DNA from: Pseudosulfitobacter koreensis
GTDB lineage: Bacteria; Pseudomonadota; Alphaproteobacteria; Rhodobacterales; Rhodobacteraceae
Length of the DNA stretch: 64,000 nt
Reading direction: 5' to 3'
NCBI RefSeq assembly: GCF_024733015.1
Contig: NZ_JANKJG010000001.1
Span: forward strand, 124,001 to 188,000
The number at the start of each line of letters is the position of its first letter. The first letter of the stretch is position 1. A program made the translations under genes and the position numbers. Below, piece after piece: positions 1 to 7,555 of the stretch. The notes under the pieces were generated by a model that was not told the DNA's origin, did no database searches, and saw only the letters and a list, made by a program, of their open reading frames with translations.

Positions 1-939
1 CACAGCACGCGACAGAGGGCGGGCGACGATACCGCAGAGCATCCCGCCATCCTGCGCGCGACCCATGCTGCATCCGCGCTGACCGAAGCGCATATGGCCG
101 CTCCCGTCGGCCACGCCGATGAGCATCTGCACAGCTTTTTCGCCCATATCTGCGCTGACGGCGCAACGCATCTGCTGGCGCACAGCATGAAGCGCACCGT
201 CGCGCGCGCCGCGCGGGGCACCGACGTGGCCGCATTGGCGGTTCTTGTGGCCGCCAGCACGACAGCCAGCGGCGGTGCGGGGCGCGCGCAGAATTTCCTG
301 AACGTGCCGCCGGGTGCCGTGTCGCGCAGGCAGGTGTCGATTGCCCTGCCCTACAGCGATACGGTCTGGGCCGCCTGCGCCACGGGGGCCGAGGTTCTGG
401 AATGGCTGGAACGCAGTGCGGTCGCCTTTAACCAGCTTGGCCCCGCACCACCGGACCAGATGGTGATGCGCGCGGACGTGCCGGGATTCCAATTCGACGT
501 GATCTATGGGCTCGAGGTTACTTTCGACCCGACGCAACCGCCGCGCTATGCCCCCACGGGCCGATTGATCGACCCAAGCGCGCATCGGGTCGCAACCGCG
601 CGGTGGCAGGGCGTGCCCCTCGACCCCCGGCAGCGGTTTCTGGTGGTCGCCAACAGCTTTCGTCTGGCAGGGGGCGGCGCGTTTCCCGGCCTTGCGCCCG
701 ACAGGATCGCCCTGCGCACCGACACCACGCTGACCTCTGCGGTCATCGACGCGCTTGCCGAAGGAGCGCCGCCGCCGTTGCCGACCGACACCTGGCGTTT
801 CAAGAAAGGCCTGGGCGTCTCCGCAATCGTGCACACGTCGCCGCAGGCGATCCATCACCTGGACCAGATCGCAGCACACGCCCCCCAGCCGCTCGGCACG
901 ACCGACGACGGATTTCTGAAACTGCGCATCTCGCTTTAG
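1..939 (+). CDS. cpdB: 2',3'-cyclic-nucleotide 2'-phosphodiesterase/3'-nucleotidase, C-terminal part (5' end outside window)
   Basis: The reading frame is open from the first base of the window, so the start lies upstream. About 312 codons are visible. They match the 5'-nucleotidase C-terminal domain of CpdB, a periplasmic enzyme that hydrolyses 2',3'-cyclic nucleotides and 3'-nucleotides in nucleotide salvage. Recognisable stretches are NFLNVPPG, LPYSDTVWAA, the FNQL segment, FDVIYGLEVTFDPTQP, and RFLVVANSFRLAGGG, which parallels the substrate-binding end of E. coli CpdB. The metal-binding N-terminal metallophosphatase domain and the signal peptide should be upstream of the window. The stop codon is followed within ten bases by the SRP RNA promoter, so the gene is not cotranscribed with dnaX in an obvious way. 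Confidence 0.88.
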   Translation, partial: HSTRQRAGDDTAEHPAILRATHAASALTEAHMAAPVGHADEHLHSFFAHICADGATHLLAHSMKRTVARAARGTDVAALAVLVAASTTASGGAGRAQNFLNVPPGAVSRRQVSIALPYSDTVWAACATGAEVLEWLERSAVAFNQLGPAPPDQMVMRADVPGFQFDVIYGLEVTFDPTQPPRYAPTGRLIDPSAHRVATARWQGVPLDPRQRFLVVANSFRLAGGGAFPGLAPDRIALRTDTTLTSAVIDALAEGAPPPLPTDTWRFKKGLGVSAIVHTSPQAIHHLDQIAAHAPQPLGTTDDGFLKLRISL

Positions 940-947
940 TCAGATGG

Positions 948-976
948 TTGCCATGCCCCACGTCCTTCCCTATATG
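948..976 (+). promoter_or_regulatory. Sigma-70-type promoter of the SRP RNA gene
   Basis: TTGCCA and TATATG are separated by exactly 17 bases. The predicted transcription start, about 7 bases past the -10 box, coincides with the first base of the SRP RNA closing stem. Confidence 0.7.
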
Positions 977-982
977 GGGCGT

Positions 983-1078
983 TGAGAGGTTGGCGCGGGC
1001 GAGCGCCTCGCCAACCCGGTCAGATCCGGAAGGAAGCAGCCGTAACGAGTCCCGCTTGGGTCGTTGTCCAATCTCTCA
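983..1078 (+). ncRNA. ffs: Signal recognition particle RNA (4.5S, small bacterial type)
   Basis: The closing stem TGAGAGGTTGG pairs with CCAATCTCTCA (one G-U pair). The apical part holds the invariant SRP domain: GTCAGATCCGGAAGGAAGCA followed by GCCGTAACGAG and TCGTTGTCCA, with the GGAA tetraloop and the asymmetric internal loop that binds Ffh. The RNA is the core of the particle that delivers nascent membrane and secreted proteins to FtsY and SecYEG. Its position a little upstream of dnaX-ybaB-recR is common in this family. Exact ends are inferred from the terminal stem. Confidence 0.93.
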
Positions 1079-1165
1079 CCTTGCCTCCCTTGCGCCGCGA
1101 GGGGCATGGCCGTTTCAACGCAGCGGCCGCTTGTCAGCCCCCTCTCCTTGCACCACATAAGCGCA

Positions 1166-1528
1166 ATGTCAGACAAAACCGATTTGGCCGAAGAACGTAC
1201 CGACTGGGCGGAAGACCGCACCAGTCTGGCCAACGAACGCACGTTCGCGGGCTGGATGCGCACCGGGATGGGTGCCATCGCCGTCGCCATCGGGCTCAAG
1301 GCGGTCTTCGGCGCATTCGAGCCGAAGTGGGTCGCCCAAGCCGTCGCCACCATATTCATCGCAGGTGCGATCTTCATGTTCTGGTCGGCACAGCGCCAGG
1401 CGAAACGCACACACCAGCGTCTGAAACAGCGCGAGGCGTCGATCAAGACACCGCGCTATTTCATGATCGTGGCGCTGATGATGAGCCTGGGCGGGATCGG
1501 CACAGGCGTCATCCTGTGGTCATTGTGA
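1166..1528 (+). CDS. DUF202 (YidH-like) inner-membrane protein
   Basis: A 120-residue protein whose N-terminal part TDWAEDRTSLANERTFAGWMRTG is the signature of the DUF202/YidH family of small membrane proteins of unknown function. Three hydrophobic segments are visible at about residues 33-50, 55-74 and 97-118, with a basic loop (RQAKRTHQRLKQR) between the last two, which suggests a cytoplasmic loop. I chose the internal ATG because the family begins a few residues before the DWAEDRT motif. The longer frame upstream runs back into the SRP RNA and is not credible. The ribosome-binding site is weak. The gene sits alone between ffs and dnaX. Confidence 0.8.
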   Translation: MSDKTDLAEERTDWAEDRTSLANERTFAGWMRTGMGAIAVAIGLKAVFGAFEPKWVAQAVATIFIAGAIFMFWSAQRQAKRTHQRLKQREASIKTPRYFMIVALMMSLGGIGTGVILWSL

Positions 1529-1598
1529 GGTTGTGCGGTAGACGCCGCCGCGCCCAGCACATAGGTTTGGCCGGTCACTCGAATCCAGCAAGGTTGCC

Positions 1599-3350
1599 AT
1601 GACCGATACAGTCCCCGTTCAATATCAGGTTCTGGCCCGCAAGTACCGGCCCGAGACCTTTGCCGATCTGGTCGGTCAGGACGCGATGGTGCGCACGCTG
1701 AAGAACGCATTCGACGCGGACCGCATCGCTCAGGCGTTCATCATGACGGGCATCCGCGGCACCGGCAAAACCACCACGGCGCGGATCATCGCCAAGGGGA
1801 TGAACTGCATCGGTCTGGACGGCGCGGGCAAACCGACAACCGAGCCCTGCGGCAAGTGCGAGCATTGCGTGGCGATCATGGAAGGCCGCCATGTGGACGT
1901 GATGGAGATGGACGCCGCATCGCGCACCGGCGTCGGCGACATCCGCGAGATCATCGATTCGGTCCACTACCGCGCGGCCTCGGCCCGCTACAAGATCTAC
2001 ATCATCGACGAAGTGCACATGCTGTCGACCAGTGCGTTCAACGCGCTGCTGAAAACGCTGGAAGAGCCGCCCGCCCACGTCAAGTTCATCTTTGCCACCA
2101 CCGAAATCCGCAAGGTGCCGGTGACGGTGCTGTCGCGCTGCCAGCGGTTCGATCTGCGCCGGATCGAGCCCGAGGTGATGATCGCGCTGATGCGCAAGAT
2201 CGCCAAGGCCGAGACCGCCGAGATTGCCGACGACGCGCTGGCCCTGATCACCCGCGCCGCCGAAGGGTCGGCGCGCGATGCGACATCATTGCTGGATCAG
2301 GCCATCAGCCACGGCGCGGGCGAGACCACCGCCGAACAGGTGCGCGCGATGCTGGGGCTGGCCGACCGGGGCCGCGTGCTGGACCTGCTGGACATGATCC
2401 TGCGCGGCGATGCGGCGGGCGCGCTGACCGAACTGGGCGCGCAATATGCCGACGGGGCCGACCCGATGGCGGTGCTGCGCGATCTGGCCGAGATCACCCA
2501 TTGGGTCAGCGTGGTCAAGATCACGCCCGAGGCTTCCGAAGACCCCACGGTCTCTCCCGACGAACGGCAGCGCGGGCAGACGATGGCCGAAAACCTGCCG
2601 ATGCGGGTGCTGACACGCCTCTGGCAGATGCTGCTCAAGGCGCTGGACGAGGTCGCCGCCGCCCCCAATGCGATGATGGCCGCCGAGATGGCGATCATTC
2701 GCCTGACCCATGTGGCCGACCTGCCCACGCCCGAGGAACTGGTGCGCAAGCTCAACAGCGCGCCGCCCCCTGCCCCCAGCGGCACTGGCAGCTCTGTCGG
2801 CGGCGGGGCGGCGGGGGCTGCCACGCAAGCCTACGCCCAGAGCGCCCGCCCGGCTGCACCCGGCGGCGGTGGCGGGCCGACGGCGGCCCTGGCAGTCGAC
2901 GCCGACAGCGCGCTTGCCCGCTTCCCGACTTTCGAACACGTTGTCGAGCTGATCCGCACCAACCGCGACGGCAAGTTGCTGATCGACGTGGAAACCTCGC
3001 TGCAACTGGCCGCCTATCAACCCGGACGGATCGAGTTCGTTCCCACGCATGATGCGCCCCGAGATCTGGCACAACGGCTGGGCGCGCGGCTGCAAACCTG
3101 GACCGGCAACCGCTGGGCCGTGATCATCGTCAACGATGGCGGCGCCAAGACCATCGCGGACGTCCGCGATGCCGCCGAGCTGGAACAGCGCGCCGAGGCC
3201 GAGGCCCACCCGCTGGTGCAGGCCGTACTGGCGCAATTCCCCAAGGCGCGGATCACCCGCATTCGCACGCCCGAAGACATCGCGGCGGAAGCCCAGGGCG
3301 AAGCTTTGCCCGAGGTCGAGGATGAATGGGACCCCTTCGAAGAAGACTGA
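1599..3350 (+). CDS. dnaX: DNA polymerase III subunits gamma and tau
   Basis: The 583-residue clamp-loader ATPase. Residues 51-58 form the Walker A loop (GIRGTGKT). C70, C84, C87 and C90 form the zinc module. The Walker B/DExH box IIDEVHM follows at 135-141, and the sensor and arginine-finger region is SRCQRF near 186. The family role is to load the beta sliding clamp and couple polymerase cores at the replication fork. A proline, glycine and alanine-rich linker (about 385-430) precedes a C-terminal tau domain ending in EVEDEWDPFEED. I see no A-rich slippery site of the E. coli type, so separate gamma production by frameshifting is not evident. It starts the dnaX-ybaB-recR group. Confidence 0.97.
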   Translation: MTDTVPVQYQVLARKYRPETFADLVGQDAMVRTLKNAFDADRIAQAFIMTGIRGTGKTTTARIIAKGMNCIGLDGAGKPTTEPCGKCEHCVAIMEGRHVDVMEMDAASRTGVGDIREIIDSVHYRAASARYKIYIIDEVHMLSTSAFNALLKTLEEPPAHVKFIFATTEIRKVPVTVLSRCQRFDLRRIEPEVMIALMRKIAKAETAEIADDALALITRAAEGSARDATSLLDQAISHGAGETTAEQVRAMLGLADRGRVLDLLDMILRGDAAGALTELGAQYADGADPMAVLRDLAEITHWVSVVKITPEASEDPTVSPDERQRGQTMAENLPMRVLTRLWQMLLKALDEVAAAPNAMMAAEMAIIRLTHVADLPTPEELVRKLNSAPPPAPSGTGSSVGGGAAGAATQAYAQSARPAAPGGGGGPTAALAVDADSALARFPTFEHVVELIRTNRDGKLLIDVETSLQLAAYQPGRIEFVPTHDAPRDLAQRLGARLQTWTGNRWAVIIVNDGGAKTIADVRDAAELEQRAEAEAHPLVQAVLAQFPKARITRIRTPEDIAAEAQGEALPEVEDEWDPFEED

Positions 3351-3414
3351 CCCCTTGCCCCGGCAGGGGTGCAGCATCACATAACAGATCAAAGACACAC
3401 CCAAGGAGACACCA

Positions 3415-3759
3415 ATGCTTAAAGGACTGGGCGGGCTGGGCGACATGGCCGGCATGATGAAAAAAGCCAAGGAAATGCAGGACAAGATGGCGCAGATGCA
3501 GGACGACCTGCAAAACGTCATGGTCACCGGCGAATCTGGCGCGGGTCTGGTCAAGGCAACCGCGACGGCCAAGGGCGATCTGACCGCGCTGGACATCGAC
3601 CCCAGCATCTTCAACAGCGACGACAAGGAAGTGGTCGAGGATCTGATCCTTGCCGCAATCAAGGATGCCCAGGCCAAGGCCTCCGAGAAGGCGCAGGAAG
3701 AAATGTCCAAGATGACCGAAGGGCTCGGCCTGCCTGCGGGCATGAAGCTGCCGTTCTGA
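3415..3759 (+). CDS. YbaB/EbfC family nucleoid-associated protein
   Basis: The 114-residue YbaB/EbfC protein begins with a glycine and methionine-rich N-terminus (LGGLGDMAGMMKKAKEMQ) and then the conserved core G-LVKATA and LDIDPSIF. The family forms tweezer-like dimers that bind DNA and act as nucleoid-associated proteins; in many genomes the gene lies between dnaX and recR, as here. A good ribosome-binding site (AAGGAG) lies 7 bases upstream of the ATG. The spacing to recR is short and contains one copy of a dispersed repeat. Confidence 0.95.
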   Translation: MLKGLGGLGDMAGMMKKAKEMQDKMAQMQDDLQNVMVTGESGAGLVKATATAKGDLTALDIDPSIFNSDDKEVVEDLILAAIKDAQAKASEKAQEEMSKMTEGLGLPAGMKLPF

Positions 3760-3764
3760 CCGGG

Positions 3765-3799
3765 CTTCATCTTGCCCCTTAAACTCCCCCCGGAGGGCC
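3765..3799 (-). repeat. Dispersed intergenic repeat, copy A
   Basis: Read on the minus strand this is CTCCGGGGGGAG followed by TTTAAGGGGCAAGATGAAG. The same element appears near 7.5, 15.7 and 28.1 kb. This copy lies between ybaB and recR and is oriented against both genes. Confidence 0.6.
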
Positions 3800-3848
3800 G
3801 TCTTGCCAAGGGTCCTGCGGGGTTGGATTGCGCGACAAGGACCGCTTT

Positions 3849-4442
3849 GTGAGTTCGACCGACGACATCGACGCCCTGATCGAGATGATGGCGAAACTGC
3901 CGGGCCTCGGGCCCCGGTCGGCGCGCCGTGCGGTCCTGCACATGATCCGCAAGCGCGCCCTGCTGCTGACGCCCTTGGCAGACGTGATGCAGACGGTTGC
4001 CGCCACAGCGCGCGAATGCCTGAACTGCGGCAACATCGGAACCACGGACGTCTGCGATATCTGCACCTCGAACAAGCGCCAGAACGGCGAGCTGTGCGTG
4101 GTCGAGGATGTGGCGGATCTATGGGCGATGGAGCGCTCGGGCATGTTCAAGGGGCGCTACCACGTGCTTGGCGGCACGTTGTCCGCTCTCGACGCCGTCG
4201 GCCCCGAAGAGTTGCGCATCCCGCGTCTTATCGACCGGATCGACGCCGAAGACGTGCGCGAAGTGATCCTTGCGCTGAACGCCACGATCGACGGGCAGAC
4301 CACCGCGCATTACATCGCAGACCAGCTTGAGGGCAGCGTGACGCTGACCACATTGGCACAGGGCGTGCCCATCGGCGGTGAGCTGGATTACCTTGACGAC
4401 GGTACGATCACCGCAGCCTTTCGCGCCCGCAAACCTGTCTGA
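3849..4442 (+). CDS. recR: Recombination mediator protein RecR
   Basis: A 197-residue RecR. Residues 16-30 form the helix-hairpin-helix ([11 protein letters not shown]). The zinc finger uses C57, C60, C69 and C72, and the Toprim domain begins [10 protein letters not shown]. RecR works with RecF/RecO to load RecA on gapped DNA. I chose the GTG start because AAGGA sits 8 bases upstream and the product then starts like other RecR proteins ([11 protein letters not shown]). A TTG seven codons earlier is in frame but has no good ribosome-binding site. It is the last gene of the dnaX group. Confidence 0.95.
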   Translation: MSSTDDIDALIEMMAKLPGLGPRSARRAVLHMIRKRALLLTPLADVMQTVAATARECLNCGNIGTTDVCDICTSNKRQNGELCVVEDVADLWAMERSGMFKGRYHVLGGTLSALDAVGPEELRIPRLIDRIDAEDVREVILALNATIDGQTTAHYIADQLEGSVTLTTLAQGVPIGGELDYLDDGTITAAFRARKPV

Positions 4443-4457
4443 GCCTCTTGTAATTCA

Positions 4458-4495
4458 AGAAAAAAGGTCGCCTGCCCCTCCCAAAGCAGACGACC
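4458..4495 (-). terminator. Rho-independent terminator of the decarboxylase gene
   Basis: On the minus strand a 10-bp stem (GGTCGTCTGC with GGTCGCCTGC complement, one mismatch) is followed by a run of Ts interrupted once. It lies just past the stop of the decarboxylase and can also end recR transcripts as a hairpin. Confidence 0.75.
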
Positions 4496-4516
4496 CTATT
4501 CCGCGCGATCGACCGT

Positions 4517-5689
4517 TCAGAGAACGATCACATCCAGCGGCGGAAATCCGTTGAAACCGATGGTCGCATAGGTGGTGGTGTAAGCACCGCAGTTGCGAAT
4601 CATCACCTTGTCACCGGCTTTCAGGCTGACAGGCAACATCATCGGACGCTTTTCGTAAAGCACATCCGCGCTGTCGCAGGACGGACCGGCCAGCACGCAG
4701 GGACCCATTTCATCGTCGTCACGGCCTGTGGCGAACTGATAGCGGATCGCTTCGTCCATGGTTTCGGCCAGGCCCGAGAACTTGCCGATGTCCAGATAGA
4801 CCCAGCGGTGCATGTCGTCGTCCGACTTGCGCGAGACCAACAGCACTTCGGCGGCGATGTGACCGGCTTCGGCGACCAGACCACGGCCCGGCTCTGCCAT
4901 CACGTAGTCGACGGTGCCGAAACGGGTGCGGACTTCCTGCATGACTTCGGCGGCATAGCTGCGCGGCGCGTCGATGGTTTCACCGTAGAATGCGGGGAAA
5001 CCGCCGCCCAGGTTCAGCACGGTCAGGTCGTGGCCCGCGTCGCGTGCCATCGCCCAGACTTTTGCCATTTCGTCCAGAACCGGGTTCCAGAACGAGGCGC
5101 GGCGGGTCTGGCTGCCGACGTGGAACGAAATGCCGACCGGGCGCAGGCCCAGCTCGACCGCCATGTCCATCAGCGGCACGACTTTCGACGCAGCACAGCC
5201 GAATTTGCGGCTCAGCGGCCAGTCGGCTTGCGAATGCTCGACGATCACGCGGATGTAGACGCGAGCGCCGGGGGCGTGCTCCGCCAGTTTCAGCAGCTCT
5301 TCTTCCGCGTCGGCGGCGAAGAGGTCGATGCCCACGCCATAGGCGAACGCGATGTCCGAGACTTTCTTGATGGTGTTGCCGAAGGAGATATCGCAGGCTT
5401 CCGCACCCTGGCTGAGGCAAAGCTCGATTTCCGCACGGCTGGCCGCGTCGAAACGCGATCCGCGCGCCACGAGGGTGCCAATGATTTCGGGTTGCGGGTT
5501 CGCCTTCACGGCATAGTGGATGCGGGCACCGCCGAGGCCATCGGCCAGCGCGTCGTACTGTGCGGCCACGCGCATCGGGTCCAGCACCAGCGTGGGACGC
5601 TCGAAATCGCGGCTGGCGATATAGGCAGCGGCACGGTCAGGTGAAATAGCATCAGATGCACGGGCAAAGCCGCGGTGTGTAACGTTCAT
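4517..5689 (-). CDS. Ornithine/lysine decarboxylase, group IV (alanine racemase fold)
   Basis: A 390-residue PLP enzyme of the eukaryotic-like ornithine decarboxylase family, forming putrescine or cadaverine for polyamine synthesis. The PLP lysine is K62 in YAVKANP. The phosphate-binding glycine loop is LNLGGGFP. The active-site cysteine region GPSCDSADVLYE contributes across the dimer interface, and MAEPGRG is also present. Its length and motifs separate it from meso-diaminopimelate decarboxylase. GGAG lies 6 bases before the chosen ATG; ATGs two and ten codons upstream are badly placed for any ribosome-binding site. It is monocistronic, with a clear terminator and a long structured leader. 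Whether ornithine or lysine is preferred cannot be read from sequence alone. Confidence 0.9.
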   Translation of the reverse strand: MNVTHRGFARASDAISPDRAAAYIASRDFERPTLVLDPMRVAAQYDALADGLGGARIHYAVKANPQPEIIGTLVARGSRFDAASRAEIELCLSQGAEACDISFGNTIKKVSDIAFAYGVGIDLFAADAEEELLKLAEHAPGARVYIRVIVEHSQADWPLSRKFGCAASKVVPLMDMAVELGLRPVGISFHVGSQTRRASFWNPVLDEMAKVWAMARDAGHDLTVLNLGGGFPAFYGETIDAPRSYAAEVMQEVRTRFGTVDYVMAEPGRGLVAEAGHIAAEVLLVSRKSDDDMHRWVYLDIGKFSGLAETMDEAIRYQFATGRDDDEMGPCVLAGPSCDSADVLYEKRPMMLPVSLKAGDKVMIRNCGAYTTTYATIGFNGFPPLDVIVL

Positions 5690-5850
5690 GGCCATCTCCA
5701 ATGGACAACCGCCCATCAAAGGGCGGGGTTGATAATCAGAGACGTTACCGTCGCTACATAAACGCGGGTCAGTCAGGTGAACTGACCGGCCAGAGGCGCG
5801 TGCGTTGGCGTCTGTGAGGGGCCGTTTATACGCATTGCAGATTCGTGCAA
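5690..5850 (-). promoter_or_regulatory. Structured 5' leader of the decarboxylase gene, possible speF-type cis-regulatory RNA
   Basis: Two hairpins are visible. One has a perfect 7-bp stem GGTCAGT/ACTGACC with a 7-base loop (5767-5787). The other has a perfect 6-bp stem CCGCCC/GGGCGG with loop TTTGAT on the transcript strand (5709-5726), about 20 bases before the start codon. At the far end, ATTGCA and TGCAAT form an inverted repeat (5834-5851). Alphaproteobacterial ornithine decarboxylase genes are known to carry a leader motif called speF; I could not test the match. Confidence 0.4.
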
Positions 5851-5916
5851 TACCTAATTTCCCCTGACGGTCATTTTCTGGATCTGGGCGATTTTCTGCG
5901 TCACGTCAGCCCCAAC

Positions 5917-5949
5917 AAAAACGGGCGGCAGGATCGCTCCAACCGCCCG
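5917..5949 (-). terminator. Rho-independent terminator of trcR
   Basis: On the minus strand CGGGCGG, a 14-base loop and CCGCCCG are followed by TTTTT. It sits 23 bases past the trcR stop codon. Confidence 0.85.
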
Positions 5950-5971
5950 AAAATAGCTGTGGTGCAAAAGC

Positions 5972-6730
5972 TTACGACTGTTCGTCGTCCTCGTCTTCGT
6001 CATGGCCTTCGGGCAGGTTGAAGAGGTTGCCCGCGTCCAGGTGATCGCTTTTCTTGCGGTCGTCTTCTTCGTCATTGCTGGAGAGGCTGAACGTTTCGAG
6101 ACCTTCAATCGCCGTGGGAATTTTGGGCTCCGCGTCCATGCCGAGGCTCTGCTCGGTGCTGACCAGCTTGCGGCGCTCGTCGTCGGTCATGACAGCACCT
6201 TCCGCGGCTTTCTTGGCTGCAGCTTTCTGCACGGCGGCGTCCAGTTCGGATTGCTTGGTCAGACCCAGCGCCACCGGATCGACCGGCTGGATGTTGGCGA
6301 TGTTCCAGTGCGTCCGCTCGCGAATCGCCTGGATGGTCGGCTTGGTGGTGCCCACCAGCTTCGAGATCTGGCTGTCGGCCAGTTCGGGGTGAAACTTGAC
6401 CAGCCAATAGATCGCGGCGGGGCGGTCCTGGCGTTTGGACAAGGGCGTGTAGCGCGGACCACGGCGTTTCTCTTCGCCCTGAGCGGCGGCGTTGAACTTC
6501 AACTTCAGCCTGTGGAGCGAGTTCTTCTCGGCGGTCTCGATTTCGTCCTGCGTCAGCTGGTTGTTTGCGACGGGATCGAAGCCCTTGACGCCTGCAGCCA
6601 CATCACCGTCGGCGATGCCCTGAACCTCGAGTTCGTGCATTTCAACGAAGTCGGCGATCTGCTTGAAGCTGATCGTCGTATTGTCCACCAGCCAGACGGC
6701 TGTCGCCTTGGCCATGATCGGTTTTGCCAT
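5972..6730 (-). CDS. trcR: DUF1013 family cell-cycle transcriptional regulator TrcR
   Basis: A 252-residue protein of the alphaproteobacterial DUF1013 family, annotated as the cell-cycle regulator TrcR. The N-terminal half contains a helix-turn-helix-like stretch (SFKQIADFVEMHELEVQGIAD). The central part (PAAIYWLVKFHPELAD, QISKLVGTTKPTIQAI) looks like a second DNA-binding helical pair. The C-terminus is strongly acidic (HDEDEDDEQS). The gene is nearly universal in Rhodobacteraceae. The ATG follows AAAGGAG by 7 bases. It is monocistronic, with its own terminator, and diverges from the RNase T2 gene. The function assignment rests on family name only. Confidence 0.85.
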   Translation of the reverse strand: MAKPIMAKATAVWLVDNTTISFKQIADFVEMHELEVQGIADGDVAAGVKGFDPVANNQLTQDEIETAEKNSLHRLKLKFNAAAQGEEKRRGPRYTPLSKRQDRPAAIYWLVKFHPELADSQISKLVGTTKPTIQAIRERTHWNIANIQPVDPVALGLTKQSELDAAVQKAAAKKAAEGAVMTDDERRKLVSTEQSLGMDAEPKIPTAIEGLETFSLSSNDEEDDRKKSDHLDAGNLFNLPEGHDEDEDDEQS

Positions 6731-6857
6731 TGTCTCGCTCCTTTAAGCATAACTTTCCCGTCGCCTGAAAGAGGCTGTCCTGCGGGGCAGAACGGTTTCC
6801 ATTGTCGGGGAACTTCGGGCGTATATACTGGTGCAAGGGGCATAAGGAAAGAGGCGA

Positions 6858-7487
6858 ATGCGCGCAGCACTGATCTGGCTGATGATGGCCCTGCCGCTTT
6901 GGGCAGAAAGCGACAGGGCAGGTGAATTCGACTACTATGTGATGGCGCTGTCGTGGTCGCCCAACTGGTGCGCGCTGGAGGGTGACGCGCGTGGGTCGCC
7001 GCAGTGTGACGCGCGCCATGATCATGGCTGGATATTGCACGGGCTTTGGCCGCAGCATCATCGCGGATATCCGTCCTATTGCCAGACGTCGGAGCGCCCG
7101 CCATCGCAAGGCATGACCGCGCAGATGGCTGATATCATGGGCACATCAGGGCTGGCCTGGCATCAGTGGAAGAAACACGGCACCTGCACGGGGCTGAGTG
7201 CAGACGCCTACTATGCCCTGTCGCGCGCGGCCTATGCTTCGGTGGTGCGCCCGCCGATCTTTCGCAAGATTACCGCGCAGATGAAGCTGCCCGCCTCGGT
7301 CGTGGAAGAGGCATTCTTGCAGGCGAACCCGGAGTTCGAGCGCGATGGCATCACCATCACCTGCAGGTCGGGGCATATACAGGAGGCACGCCTTTGCCTG
7401 TCGCGCGCGCTGGAGCCTGTACCCTGCGGGCGGGATGTCGTGCGCGATTGCACGCTGAAAGACGCGATTTTCGATCCGGTGCGCTAG
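6858..7487 (+). CDS. Secreted ribonuclease T2 family protein
   Basis: A 209-residue protein with a short signal peptide (cleavage probably after LPLWA, about residue 16) and both T2 active-site blocks: HGLWPQ (H61) and WHQWKKHGTC (K106, H107). The family cleaves single-stranded RNA through 2',3'-cyclic phosphates in the periplasm or outside the cell. Six or more cysteines fit disulfide-bonded folding. In block two the position usually held by glutamate (HEWxKHG) is glutamine here, which may lower activity or be a lineage variant. The end products would suit CpdB encoded at the start of the window. AGAGG before the ATG serves as ribosome-binding site. Confidence 0.9.
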   Translation: MRAALIWLMMALPLWAESDRAGEFDYYVMALSWSPNWCALEGDARGSPQCDARHDHGWILHGLWPQHHRGYPSYCQTSERPPSQGMTAQMADIMGTSGLAWHQWKKHGTCTGLSADAYYALSRAAYASVVRPPIFRKITAQMKLPASVVEEAFLQANPEFERDGITITCRSGHIQEARLCLSRALEPVPCGRDVVRDCTLKDAIFDPVR

Positions 7488-7501
7488 CTGCGGGTTTCGG
7501 A

Positions 7502-7535
7502 AGCCTCCGGCGGGGATATTTAAGGCCAAAAGAAA
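7502..7535 (+). repeat. Dispersed intergenic repeat, copy B
   Basis: GCCTCCGGCGGGGATATTTAAGGCCAAAAGAAA, between the convergent RNase T2 and quinone oxidoreductase genes. It is the most diverged of the four copies and shares TTTAAGG with copy A. Confidence 0.55.
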
Positions 7536-7555
7536 TATGCCCCGCCTGAGGGCCG

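Noticed and set aside
1856..3052. A 398-codon plus-strand frame inside dnaX
   Set aside because: It is out of frame with dnaX, very rich in arginine and without any recognised motif.
1599..3350. Programmed frameshift in dnaX
   Set aside because: No A-rich slippery heptamer or following stem was found at the domain III boundary.
3828..3848. TTG start for recR seven codons upstream
   Set aside because: It has no ribosome-binding site at a useful distance, and the added residues are not typical of RecR.
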